Assembly: GCF_901933205.1 (NCBI RefSeq)
Contig: NC_044574.1
Location: forward strand, 351,001-415,000
Source of the DNA: Camarhynchus parvulus
Lineage: Eukaryota > Chordata > Aves > Passeriformes > Thraupidae
Reading direction: 5' to 3'
DNA: 64,000 nucleotides
Positions 44,646-55,097 of the stretch are shown here, one piece after another. Numbering within the stretch: position 1 is the first letter of the stretch; each line of letters starts with the position of its first letter. The position numbers and the translations under genes were made by a program. The notes beneath the pieces were generated by a model. The model did no database searches. It saw nothing but the letters and a program-made list of their open reading frames with translations, and was not told the origin of the DNA.

Positions 44646-45836
44646 AGCTCTGCCAGAGTGGGACCAGGCCAGGGCTGGTTCAAACGTCCGCCTCCCTCCC
44701 TTCTCTTGCCCAAGGCCCTGAAAAGAAGGGTTGAATTCATCCTGCACCCCAGGTTTGGAGCACAGAGCCCCAGGATCCAGCAGGAGAACCGGGGTGTGGC
44801 CCTGGGGAGGGGAAGGATGGGCACAATCCTGGGGAAGGAGGGGACAAATCCCTCCTTCCACCATTCCAGAGCCACTTCCACCCCACACTGGCCCTGCAGC
44901 TGCAGCTCCCCATGGCAGGCATGCAGAAAATGTGGGGCTGCAGCTCCAGCTTTTAAAAACCGCTCTCCCACAAACAAAATATGGAAAAAAACCCTAAATA
45001 ATGCACTTGATTGTGAGCTGAGCCAAACCTGTAATAAACCCTTTGTTGTTTCAGCTTTTTCTAAAAATACAGGCTAATAGAGGTCAAATTTGAAATATCA
45101 CTTCAAGCCTCCAAAAAGGAAGGATTTTGTGCTGAAATTAGAAATCAAAATCCGTTTTACATCCTCCCCAAAAAAATTCCCCTCTTTGCTGTGTGCTTTT
45201 AACCAAAATGTTTTGCTAAGCCCAGCCAGAATGAACAAGCATTTCTGGTCAGCCTGAATAGATTTTATTCCTTTTCATCCAGGCAGATAAAATATTCTAC
45301 CAAATGTATTCATTTATTTATTATGCATTTTGGCTGTAAATACAAATGCTGCTTTATGCCCACCAAAAAGCACAAGCTATCATTTAAAAAAAAAATGTTT
45401 ATATTAACACTGGAAGTTGGGCGTAGTGCCTAGCAGAGAAAATAATGTCAATTACCCACACAAATAGCTTTCCAAATCTCCCAGTGCTGCTTTCTGCATG
45501 AGCAGCTCGATTCAGAGAAATTAGAGATGGGAAAAGATCTTATTAGAGAGTCTCATCTCCCTCTCTGCTTGCCGAGCTCTGTCCCCCACTGGGTGTTTTC
45601 CAGTTAGCTTTGCCCAGCCTGCATTTCAAATGATGGGGGGCTCTGGGGGAGCCTGGAATGATTTTTTTTCCCCATACAAATATATCTTCATTAGCAAGCA
45701 GAAACAGTGAAATTCTGCTCCTGACTCGGAGTCAGGTGTGGGTAAAAATGTCTCTCACCTGCAGTCAAGGTGCAGAAACTGGGAGCCAGCAGAGCCTGGG
45801 CTTGGCTCTGCAGCCCCAAAGGCCTCGAGATGATGT
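44646..45836. other. Unique sequence, AT-rich in its right half
   Basis: 45060-45480 is strongly AT-rich with ATTCATTTATTTATTATGCA and ATAAAATATTCTACC. It stands out from the GC-rich surroundings and is a candidate conserved non-coding element. No exon. Confidence 0.5.
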
Positions 45837-46210
45837 CCTGGGTGGCCTGGGATGGACAGGGATGGACAGGGATGATGTCCCCAGGGCTGGGATGGACAGG
45901 GATGATGTCCCCAGCGTCCCTGGGTGGCCTGGCAGGGCTGGGATGGACAGGGATGGTGTCTCCAGCACCCCTGGGTGGCCTGGCAGGGCTGGGATGGACA
46001 GGGATGGTGTCTCCAGCACCCCTGGGTGGCCTGGCAGGGCTGGGATGGACAGGGATGATGTCCCCAGCACCCCTGGGTGGCCTGGGATGGACAGGGATGG
46101 ACAGGGATGATGTCCCCAGCACCCCTGGGTGTCCTGGAATGGACAGGGATGGACAGGGATGATGTCCCCAGCACCCCTGGGTGGCCTGGGATGGGCTGGG
46201 ATGGATGGAC
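45837..46210 (+). repeat. Minisatellite, 51-bp unit, about 7 copies
   Basis: GATGGACAGGGATGATGTCC, then CCAGCACCCCTGGGTGGCCT, with or without GGCAGGGCTGG. Two shorter units with duplicated GGGATGGACA occur at the edges. Confidence 0.96.
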
Positions 46211-46294
46211 AGGTTTGGGTTGCTGCTCTTCCTCGTGACTCTTTTCCCCCTGCACTGAAAATGCTCTCCTGGTGGGACAGGGTTCCATACGGGG

Positions 46295-46343
<49 letters not shown>
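46295..46343 (+). repeat. Hexanucleotide (GTCCCT)n, about 8 copies
   Basis: A perfect GTCCCTGTCCCTGTCCCT run. Confidence 0.98.
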
Positions 46344-46789
46344 GGTTTTGGTGTATAAATGTGTTTCAATCTGGTAAAGAGCCATGTGGGATGATTTCCT
46401 CTGCACAAACTGGGCACTGTGTGGATGAAGTTGTTTCTGCAGCACATCCTGGCCAGGAGAAAGTCATGCCCTGACTCTCTAACCCTCGAAGATGCTGTTG
46501 CAGAATTGCTGTTCTCCCTGCAGTGTTGGTGACAGCTGTGCACGTGGCAGTGGCTCTGGAGCCCACAGGACACAGCTGTGCCTCTGGCCCTGTTCTCTGC
46601 CCAGCTGGGAGCAGCCCTGCCATCGCGGCCTGCAGGACACCGTGGGGCTGGCCAGGAGGAACCCTCAGCTGAGGGGCAGCCCCGAGCCCTGGGCTGCCCT
46701 GTCCAGGTTCAGAGTTCAGGCTCAGCCTCCAGCCCTGGGCTGCCCTGTCCATGTCCAGCTGAGGGGTGCTGAGGGGAGAAGGGGGAGTG
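46344..46789. other. Unique sequence
   Basis: Nothing recognised. Confidence 0.5.
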
Positions 46790-47174
46790 GGTCACAGACA
46801 TCTTTTATGAAAATCCTTTCCTTAGGATTTTTTTCTCCTGAGAAGCTGAGAGGCCTCGGAAACAAAATGTAAGCAATGATTATCTGCTGCTGTGGAATGC
46901 AACAGGTGCATCTGTGATTGGACCATGCTGTTTGTCTCTAATTAATGGCCAATCACAGTCAGCTGGCTCAGACTCTCTGTCCGAGCCACAAGGCTTTGTT
47001 ATCATTCTTTCCTATTCAATTCTTAGCCAGCCTTCTGATGGAATCCTTTCTTCTATTCTTTTAGTATAGTTTTAATATAATATATATCATAAAATAATAA
47101 ATCAAGCCTTCTGAAACATGGAGTCAGATCCTCGTCTCTTCCCTCATCCTCAGACCCCTGTGAACACGGTCACA
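46790..47174 (+). mobile_element. Solo ERV LTR, subfamily A
   Basis: Runs from about GGTCACAGACATC to CACGGTCACA (47174), about 385 bp, collinear with 40856-41237. CCAATCA box at 46949-46955, AATAAA at 47096-47101, and a hairpin near the 5' end. The first bases have lost the TG, and the flanks (GAGTGG left, GAGCGT right) are at best a decayed target-site duplication. Confidence 0.9.
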
Positions 47175-47464
47175 GAGCGTGCCAAAGCTTTGTTGCCCAG
47201 CAGCTCCCTCCTCAGCCCCCATTTGTGCCCTGGAGTGCCTGTGCCTTTGCCAGCAGCGGTGACAGTGACTGTCACATCCCTCTAAAGGTCACAGCCAGCG
47301 AGCTGGGCTCCTCTATCACCTTATCAGCTCTTCCCTGACCCGGCTCAGGGAGAAGCTTCCCATGGTGGATTAGAGCCAGCAGCGTGGTACTGTGTGATAA
47401 GGACACTCCATCCTGGGGCTGAGCCTCCCTCTGCTCCCCTGCGCCCTGCAGGGCTCCTGGGGGA
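47175..47464. other. Unique sequence
   Basis: Nothing recognised. Confidence 0.45.
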
Positions 47465-47835
47465 GGCAGGGCCTTATCTGTGTGATCACATCAAACTGTG
47501 AGGCAGGGCCTTATCTGTGTGATCACAGGGATCAGTGAGGCAGGGCCTTATCTGTGGGGTCACAGGGCCTTATCTGTGTGATCACAGGGTCTTATCTGTG
47601 ATCACAGGGATCTGTGAGGCAGGGCCTTATCTGTGGGCTCACAGGGCCTTATCTGTGGGCTCACAGGGCCTTATCTGTGGGATCACATCAAACTGTGAGG
47701 CAGGGCCTTATCTGTGTGATCACAGGGCCTTATCTGTGGGATCACATCAAACTGTGAGGCAGGGCCTTATCTGTGTGATCACAGGGCTCCTGGGGGAGGC
47801 AGCACCTTATCTGTGGGATCACAGAGATCTGTGAG
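47465..47835 (+). repeat. Minisatellite, 24-47-bp units, GGCCTTATCTGTG core
   Basis: GAGGCAGGGCCTTATCTGTG and ATCACAGGGCCTTATCTGTG recur with ATCACATCAAACTGT or ATCACAGGGATC linkers. Unit length varies because the core and linkers duplicate independently. The core contains GATA on the minus strand (TTATCT). Confidence 0.93.
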
Positions 47836-47849
47836 GCAGGACCTTATCT

Positions 47850-48030
47850 GCAGAGCCCAGGGGCTGTTTGGGGTCACTGCAGAGCCCTGGGGCTGTTTGG
47901 GGCTGTTTGGGGTCAGTGCACAGCCCTGGGGCTGTTGGGGTCACTGCACTGCCCTGCCTGGGGGTCAGGAGCTCCCTGGGGTCAGTGCAGAGCCCTGGGT
48001 CTCCCTGGGGTCTCTGCACAGCCCTGCTGC
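47850..48030 (+). repeat. Short tandem repeat, GAGCCCTGGGGCTGTTTGGG
   Basis: About six imperfect copies of about 26-32 bp (CAGAGCCCTGGGGCTGTTTG and GGTCACTGCA variants), decaying to the right. Confidence 0.85.
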
Positions 48031-48354
48031 AGTCACAGCCCCATGAGCCTGGGTGGCTCCATCAGCAGGGGCTGTGGGCTCACAGGGGCACACCTGGGCA
48101 GGTGTCACCACGGGGATACTGTGAGCTGACAATGGGAGCTGGGGCAGCCCCTCTGCCCACAGGTGCCCAGCCCTGTCCCAAGCCCTGCAGGACCCAGTCA
48201 TGTCCCCTCAGTGAGCACACAGTGTCCCTTCACCCCAGGCTGGGCTTTGCTCCAGCTTTCCTGGAGCCAGGGCAGCCTCAACAGCTCCTGTGCCTCAGAG
48301 ACAGAACAAATGCAGCAGATCCAGCCCTGGCACCCATTCCAGGCTCCCTTTGTG
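48031..48354. other. Unique sequence
   Basis: Nothing recognised. Confidence 0.45.
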
Positions 48355-48745
48355 GCCTTCCTGCTGGGAAACCTGGGGAAATCAGCCCTTTCCTGCTGGG
48401 AAACCTGGGGAAATCAGCCCCTTCCTGCTGGGAAACCTGGGGGAATCAGCCCCTTCCTGCTGGGAAACCTGGGGAAATCAGCCCCTTCCTCTGGGAAACC
48501 TGGGGAAATCAGCCCCTTCCTGCTGGGAAACCTGGGGAAATCAGCCCCTTGCTCTGGGAAACCTGGGGAAATCAGCCCCTTGCTCTGGGAAACCTGGGGA
48601 AATCAGCCCCTTCCTCTGGGAAACCTGGGGAAATCAGCCCTTTCCTGCTGGGAAACCTGAGGAAATCAGCCCCTTCCTGCTGGGAAACCTGGGGGAATCA
48701 GCCCTTTCCTGCTGGGAAACCTGGGGGAATCAGCCCCTTCCTCTC
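48355..48745 (+). repeat. Minisatellite, 31-bp unit, about 13 copies
   Basis: CCCTTCCTGCTGGGAAACCT, then GGGGAAATCAG. Some copies lack GCT (28 bp), and three carry GGGGGAATCAG. Open frames are repeat artefacts. Confidence 0.97.
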
Positions 48746-49722
48746 CCCAGCACCTGCTGTGGCACAGACTCACCTTGGGGAACCTCTGGGGGCTCTCCTG
48801 GAGCTGGAAGATGAGTCCAGGCTCCTCAGAAACTCCAATTAATCTATGCTCACCCCGAGGGAAGAACTGTACGGAGACTCAGATTTATGCAGGGATGGGA
48901 TATTGCAGCCAGCTGCCCTGAGCTCCAGGGTGGCTCCTCCTCTCAAGGGTCACTGCTGTGCTTCTGTGTCCCTGAGTGTCCCCGAGTGTCCCTGAGTGTC
49001 CCTGAGTGTCCCATGGCCCTGTGACACCTGGCCAGGCGAAGATGCAAATGTGTCATTTCCCACTCCCTGCTCATCTTCCCCTAACATCTCATTTATTTAC
49101 CAGTGCTTTATTCCTCTCCAATTAATTCCTATCCCTCACTTGATTTCACTTTTTAATTCTCTTATTTCTTTTTTAATAACTTACAGTCTTGCTAAATGAC
49201 CAAGGAACTCAGGGATACCAGTATTATTTTTTTTAATAATCCATTTTATTGCTGCTCCTCATTTCACATTCTCCTGCTGTACTGGCGCTCTGATGTAACC
49301 CAGCACTGGATTTTCCCATTTCCAGCCCCCGCTCACAGCCAAGATTCATAAATCTGAGAAGGAAAATGAAAATAGCAATAATAATAATGATAATAATAGT
49401 AATAACAACAGCAAGAGTAGATAAAGCTGGAGCAGCCTGAGGGCAGGGAAGTGGCTGTAAACACCAGCGCTGAGAGCTGATCTTGGCCATGGATTGATCC
49501 AGAGGATTGTAATGGGAACATCCTGCATTGCCCACTGGAGCAGACTTGATTCCTCAAAGTCCACAGATTCCAGGCACTTGAGCTCTTCTGCACCATGGGG
49601 AGCTCCAGGAGCTGCTGGAGGGGACCTGGGGCAGTGCCAGGGCTCTGCCAGGGCGGGGAAACTGGGGATTTGGTCCATGGCACCACACGGGGCACAGGAG
49701 GTGGGGACTTAACAGGCCAGCC
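48746..49722. other. Unique sequence with small simple repeats
   Basis: 48968-49012 is a GTGTCCCTGA run of 4-5 copies. 49376-49410 is an AATAATAATGATAATAATAG run. 49080-49240 is AT-rich. No exon. Confidence 0.5.
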
Positions 49723-50400
49723 TCATCCATCCTTCATCCTCCTCCTCATCCAGCCCTTCATCCTCCTTCTCCTCACCCAGCCCTTCATCCTCCTCTTCAT
49801 CCAGACCTTCATCCTCCTCCTCATCCAACTCTTCATCCTCCTCTTCATCCAGCTCTTCATCCTTCTCCTCACCCAGCTCTTCATCCTCCTCCTCACCCAG
49901 CCCTTCATCCTCCTCCTCATCCAGCCCTTCATCCTCCTCTTCATGCAGACCTTCATCCTCCTCCTCATCCAGGTCTTCATCCTCCTCCTCATCCAGCTCT
50001 TCATCCTCCTCCTCATCCAGCCCTTCATCCTCCTCTTCATCCAGCTCTTCATCCTTCTCCTCACCCAGCCCTTCATCCTCCTCCGCATCCAGCCCTTCAT
50101 CCTCCTCTTCATGCAGACCTTCATCCTCCTCCTCATCCAACTCTTCATCCTCCTCCTCATCCAGCCCTTCATCCTCCTCATCATCCAACTCTTCATCCTC
50201 CTCATCATCCAACTCTTCATCCTCCTCCTTGTCCAGCTCTTCATCCTCCTCCTCGTCCAGCTCTTCATCCTCTTCCTCATCCAGCCCTTCATCCTCCTCC
50301 TCATCTAGCCCTTCATCCTCTTCCTCATCCAGCCCTTCATCCTCCTCCTCATCCAGTCCTTCATCCTCCTCCTCATCCAGCTCTTCCAGCCCCATCAATC
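49723..50400 (+). repeat. Minisatellite, 24-bp pyrimidine-rich unit, about 28 copies
   Basis: CCTTCATCCTCCTCCTCATC plus CAGC or CAAC. A composite block with CTTCATGCAGACCTTC recurs at 49945 and 50108. The 24-bp period keeps all three minus frames open, producing acidic Glu/Asp and basic Arg/Met repeats in different frames. I regard these as non-coding. Confidence 0.96.
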
Positions 50401-50553
50401 CTTCATCCTCCTCCAACACAGCAGCCAGGGCCAGCCAGGGCAGCTCTAGGGTGGCAGCAGGGCCAGAGCAGTGTCCTTGTCCCCTGTGCTGGCACTGCTG
50501 GGGCACCTCCAGTGCTGGGGAGAGCCCTGGAGGGGCTGGAGCAGGGACAGAGC
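50401..50553. other. Unique spacer
   Basis: Nothing recognised between the 24-bp array and the CR1. Confidence 0.45.
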
Positions 50554-50845
50554 TGGGAAGGGGCTGCAGAATCCCTGAGGAGCTGGGAAGGGGCTGCAGA
50601 ATCCCTGAGGAGCTGGGAAGGGGCTGCAGAATCCCTGAGGGAGCTGGGAAGGGGCTGGAGAATCCCTGAGGAGCTGGGAAGGGGCTGCAGAATCCCTGAG
50701 GAGCTGGGAAGGGGCTGCAGAATCCCTGAGGAGCTGGGAAGGGGCTGGAGAATCCCCGAGGAGCTGGGAAGGGGCTGCAGAATCCCTGAGGAGCTGGGAA
50801 GGGGCTGCAGAATCCCTGAGGAGCTGGGAAGGGGCTCAGCCTGGA
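50554..50845 (+). repeat. CR1-derived minisatellite, 30-bp unit, about 10 copies
   Basis: GAGCTGGGAAGGGGCTGCAG plus AATCCCTGAG repeats at 30 bp with few changes (one GGGA insertion, some CTGGAG). The last copy runs straight into the CR1 CTCAGCCTGGAGC block. Confidence 0.97.
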
Positions 50846-51188
50846 GCAAAGGAGGCTCAGGGGCCCTTGTGGCTCTGCACAGCTCCTGCCAGGAGGGCAC
50901 AGCCGGGGGGATTTGGGATCTTATCCCGGGGAACAGGGACAGGAGCAGAGGGAATGGCCTCAGGGCAGCTCAGGGTGAGCACCAGCAGGAATTTCCCCAT
51001 GGGAAGGGGGGTCAGGGATTGGAAGTGCCTACGAAGGGCAGGGGTGGAGTCCCCATCCCTGGGGGATTTCCCAGCCCTGTGGATGTGGCACTTGGGGACA
51101 TGGTCACTGGTGGCCCTGGCAGTGCTGGGGATGGTTGGACTGGATTACAGAGGGATTTTCCAGCCTCAGTGATTCCATGATTCTGTGC
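50554..51188 (+). mobile_element. CR1 LINE 3' region with internally expanded 30-bp segment
   Basis: After the array (50554-50845) comes CTCAGCCTGGAGCAAAGGAG, CTTGTGGCTCTGCACAGCTC, GGGATCTTATCCCGGGGAAC, GGAGTCCCCATCCCTGGGGG and a GATTCCATGATTCTGTGCTC tail. Sense orientation. It is the same CR1 subtype as 18079-18522 (minus) and 56690-57160. Confidence 0.94.
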
Positions 51189-51589
51189 TCTATAAAACAT
51201 GTTCCAAAGGTCTGCAGTGCCCTCCAGGTGAGGGGACAAACCTCAGCACGGCAATGTCACCATCCCACAAACACTGAGAGCCACACTGGGGGTTTCTCCC
51301 TCCCACAGGGCACAGAACAGACCCAGCTCAGCTCCTGCAGCTCTGCTGCCCTGGGACACCTCTGGCAGAGGGCCTGAGCACTGCTGGCCATCCCTTCCCC
51401 TCTCCTTTGGAGGCTGCCAGCAGGGACAACACCTGGGTGGAAGGAGCCTGGGAACATTGCTGAGAGCACTGCAGCTTTTTATGGCTGCTATTACTATGGT
51501 CATTACTCTACTCAAACGTGGTTATTGGCTCATTAGTATTTAAATCAGCTGATTTCACAGGGAGAGATATTCCTCCTGCCAGAGCTGCT
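51189..51589. other. Unique sequence
   Basis: Nothing recognised. Confidence 0.5.
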
Positions 51590-52008
51590 CCAGGCTGGGG
51601 CTGTAATGGGGCCAAGCTGATGCCATTTGTGTCCCCAAACTGGGGCTGTAATGGGGCCAGCTGATGCCATTTGTGTCCCCAAACTGGGGCTGTAATGGGG
51701 CCAAGCTGATGCCATTTGTGGGCACCAGGCTGGGGTTTGAGTTTGGGGCTGTAATGGGGCCAAGCTGATGCCATTTGTGTCCCCAAGCTGGGGCTGTAAT
51801 GGGGCCAGCTGATGCCATTTGTGTCCCCAAACTGGGGCTGTAATGGGGCCAGCTGATGCCATTTGTGCCCCCCAAGCTGGGTTTGAGCCCAGGGCTGTAA
51901 TGGGGCCAGCTGATGCCATTTGTGCCCCCCAAGCTGGGTTTGAGCCCAGGGCTGTAATGGGGCCAGCTGATGTCATTTGTGCCCCCCAAGCTGGGTTTGA
52001 GCCCGTAG
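51590..52008 (+). repeat. Minisatellite, about 44-60-bp unit, about 8 copies
   Basis: GGGGCTGTAATGGGGCCAGC, then TGATGCCATTTGTGTCCCC. Three right-hand copies carry an added AAGCTGGGTTTGAGCCCAGG, lengthening the unit to about 60 bp. Confidence 0.96.
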
Positions 52009-52837
52009 AGTGGCAGGGCAGGGCCGTGCCTGGGGGAAATGTGCATTTTGCCGGTGCAGAGGGAGGGTTTGGAGCTGGGAATGAGCCAGGAGGCTGAGCT
52101 GTGGCCGGGCAGCCCTGGGGCAGCACCAGGAGCAGCAGAAGGAAGGACAAGGAGCAGCTCTTGGAGGGTGGATAATGAGCCACAGGGCACAGGGCGGGCA
52201 GAGGGACAGCTGGGGGTGTTTGGGGTGGGCACATGCACAAGGGGCTCCTTCTCTCCCTCCCTGCACCTCCACACCCTTTATTTAGACGCTTGATTTGGCC
52301 TTTGTGAGGTGGAACAGCAGAACTACAGACTCCCACTGGAGAGCTGCCCTGTGATTTTGCCACTCTTTGTGTGGGCTGAAGGGCTTTCAGGTCTTTAGCT
52401 GAGAAATGAGGACTGAGCCTGGTTTTTGTGCCTGCAGGCCGTTCCAGCCCCGGGCAGGCTCTGCTCCAGCATGAGCACCGTGGGTCTGGCAGAGCTGCTC
52501 CCCTGTGCCCATGGGAAGGGGCTCTGACACGGGGGTTGGTCTGTGGTTTATGGTGACACCTTCGGGAAGGGTCTGTTCCCATCCCTTCCCTGAGCCCCTC
52601 TGGCAGGAGCCCCTTTCTGCTCCCCCCTTGTTCTGTGGGACACATATGGGTGGCCTCAGGGCTCCCTGCCTCCAGGGCTGGAGATCCCAACAGAATCTGG
52701 GGTCTGAGGGAGTTTTGGGATTAGACCCAGTAAAGGCAGAGATGCTCAGCTCGCTGCTCCCTGCACAGGGACAGGGGCACTGCTGGGGGATGTTCCTCGC
52801 CCTCCCATCACCCCTCCTTCTACAAGAGGTCTCTGGA
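52009..52837. other. Unique sequence
   Basis: Nothing recognised. Confidence 0.5.
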
Positions 52838-53110
52838 GTCACAGAAATACAGAAATATGGGAGTACAGAAATACAGAAATATAGAAATATAGAAGCACAG
52901 AAATACAGAAATATGGAAGTACAGAAATACAGAAATACAGGAACACAGAGAAGTACAGAAGTACAGAAATACAGAAATACAGAAATACAGGAATACAGAA
53001 ATACAGAAATACAGGAATACAGAAATACAGGAATACAGAAATACAGGAATACAGGAATAGAGAAGTACAGAAATACAGGAATACAGAAATACAGAAATAC
53101 AGGAATACAG
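52838..53110 (-). repeat. Expanded CR1 octamer tail, (ATACAGAA)n
   Basis: TCACAGAAATACAGAAATAT, then about 270 bp of ATACAGAA, ATACAGGA and GTACAGAA octamers, ending directly in AGAATCATTGGAAAGG. That is where a minus-strand CR1 3' terminus normally begins after two or three octamers. Confidence 0.88.
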
Positions 53111-53215
53111 AATCATTGGAAAGGCCCTCGAAGGTCACTGAGTCCTTCCATCCCCCAGCAGTGCCAAGGCCACCACTGCCCCATGTCCCCAAGTGCCACA
53201 CCTGCAGGTTTGGGG
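53111..53215 (-). mobile_element. CR1 LINE 3' fragment, minus strand
   Basis: TCATTGGAAAGGCCCTCGAA, GGTCACTGAGTCCTTCCATC and CCATGTCCCCAAGTGCCAC. Its tail is the expanded octamer array on its left. Confidence 0.82.
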
Positions 53216-54281
53216 ACTGCAGCCGTGCCCTGGGCAGCTGTGCCAAGCTGTGCTGCTGTGATCGGCACACGCCAGATGTGCTTCCAGGGATTTGCAGAAT
53301 CGGTGGCTTGGCGTGGTTTTGCTCTCCAGCAGGGCCCTGGCTGTGTCTCTGTGGCTCTGTCACCAGCAGAGCCCTCCCTCTGCCGTGGCTGGGTCACTCT
53401 GGGCTCAGGCAAGGGAGAGGCCACAGCCAAAGTCCTGGAGCAGCCCCAGAGGTGAATCTCAGTGCCCTGCACAGGACACTTCTCTGCACCAGCCAAGAGG
53501 ACAAGCAGCCCCATCCCAAGGCAAGGCAGCCATGGGTTTCCAGGCTGGAAACCTCTGCGTTTCCATAAGAAAGGCTCCTGCTCCTCCCGATTCCTCGGGA
53601 TTCTATTTGCAGCCTTTTCTCTGCTCTGGGAAATAATCTGTTCCATTTTAATTGAGAGAATTGCAGAAATAACTTGTTTAAATGCATTTTGGGCTCAGAA
53701 TAAAACCCAAAGAATAGAACAAAATTATAAATGCAGCATTACCCCTGTCCCCCCTTTTCAAATCAGAAAGAATATCATTTCCGGATGCACAGTGATAGGA
53801 TATTATTTTTTTCCTATCTCAGAGGAAAGGTTTCAGCTTGTTGCTTCCCTCCCCTCGTTTTAACTGTACAGTAATCATTGCATTTTTGCTAAATTTTGAA
53901 ACGGAGCAGCACTGGAAAATGAAAATGAAAAAATCAAAATATTCCACGTGACAAAATTATTACAATTGAACTGCTGTGCCTGTTCAGAATAATTTTTACA
54001 ATCAGCCCCAAAAAATGGGGAAAAAAATCCCATAAGTGGCTTTTGATCAATGACTGGAGAACTGGTTACTGAGAGCTTGGCTGGAGCCCAGTCTCCATTT
54101 CCAGCACTATCAGCTCTTTGACCAGCACCGTTCTGTGTGCTGGAGCGGCCCTCGTGCTCCGGATCCATGGAAGGTTCTGGAAGGAACCTGCCCGGCTGTC
54201 TGTGCTGCCCGTGGGGCCATTCCGTGCCCCTTTGCTGTTCTCACATTGTCTGGGGACAAGGGCCTCCTGTCAGCGGGGACC
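53216..54281. other. Unique sequence
   Basis: 53640-54020 is AT-rich. No exon or family recognised. Confidence 0.5.
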
Positions 54282-54612
54282 CTGTGGGGACAGTGGGGAC
54301 AGCAGGGACAGCGGGGACAGTGGGGACCCTGCAGGGACAGTGGGGACAGCGGGGACCCTGCAGGGACAGTGGGGACAGCGGGGACAGCTGGGACAGTGGG
54401 AACAGCAGGGACAATGGGGACAGTGGGGACCCTGCAGGGACAGTGGGGACAGCGGGGACAGCTGGGACAGTGGGAACAGCAGGGACAATGGGGACAGTGG
54501 GGACCCTGCAGGGACAGCGGGGACAGTGGGAACCCTGTGGGGACAGCGGGGACAGCGGGGACCCTGCAGGGACAGGGGGGACAGCAGGAGACCGTGCGGG
54601 GCAGCAGGGACA
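54282..54612 (+). repeat. G-rich minisatellite, 9-10-bp GGGGACAG(T/C) unit
   Basis: GGGGACAGTGGGGACAGCGG with GGGGACCCTGCA spacers. Composite blocks of about 80 bp recur (about 54370 and 54450). GGGG runs every 9-10 bases on the plus strand make it strongly quadruplex-prone. Confidence 0.97.
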
Positions 54613-54634
54613 GTGGGAGCCCTGGGTTTAGTTC

Positions 54635-55015
54635 CCGGCTTTGATTCCCAGGTTCAGTTCCCTGGGTTTGATTCCTGAATTCCCTGGGTTTGATTCCCAG
54701 GTTTGGTTCCCAGGTTCGGTTCCCAAGTTCAGTTCCTGGGTTTGATTCCAGGGTTTGATTCCCGAATTCCCTGGTTTGGTTCCCTGGGTTTAGTTCCTGG
54801 GTTCTGTTCCCAGGTTTGGTTCCCAGGTTTGATTCCCAGGTTCGGTTCCCAGGTTTGGTTCACGGGTTCAGTTCCTGGGTTTGATTCCTGAATTCCCTGG
54901 TTTGGTTCCCTGGGTTTGATTCCAGGGTTTGGTTCCCAGGTTTGACTCCCAGGTTTGGCTCCCAGGTTCGGCTCCCCGGTTCGGTTCCCAGGTTTGATTC
55001 CTGGGTTCAGTTCAG
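54635..55015 (+). repeat. Minisatellite, 13-bp unit, about 29 copies
   Basis: GGTTCCCAGGTTT, GGTTCCCAGGTTC, GATTCCCAGGTTT and GTTCCTGGGTTTG variants, with occasional GAATTCCCTGG units. Highly variant, so probably older than its neighbours. Confidence 0.93.
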
Positions 55016-55097
55016 CCTTTCTCCCGCTGTTCCAGGAGCCCTTTCCGAGCTCCCGCGTGCTGCACTCCAGCTCTTGGGACATGGAGGGAAGGCTGGG

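Noticed and set aside
40856..47174. A provirus between the two plus-strand subfamily A LTRs
   Set aside because: The first has its own perfect 6-bp target duplication, and the 5.5 kb between contain CR1, minisatellites and unique DNA rather than retroviral genes.
49709..50506. 265-codon acidic (Glu/Asp) minus-strand frame, like an acidic nuclear protein
   Set aside because: The 24-bp repeat is open in other frames too, where it reads as Arg/Met or Ser. No non-repeat domain or conserved start.
54635..55015. GGTTCGATTCC-like motifs suggesting tRNA T-arms
   Set aside because: They are part of a 13-bp tandem repeat. No acceptor stem, anticodon arm or B-box spacing can be built.
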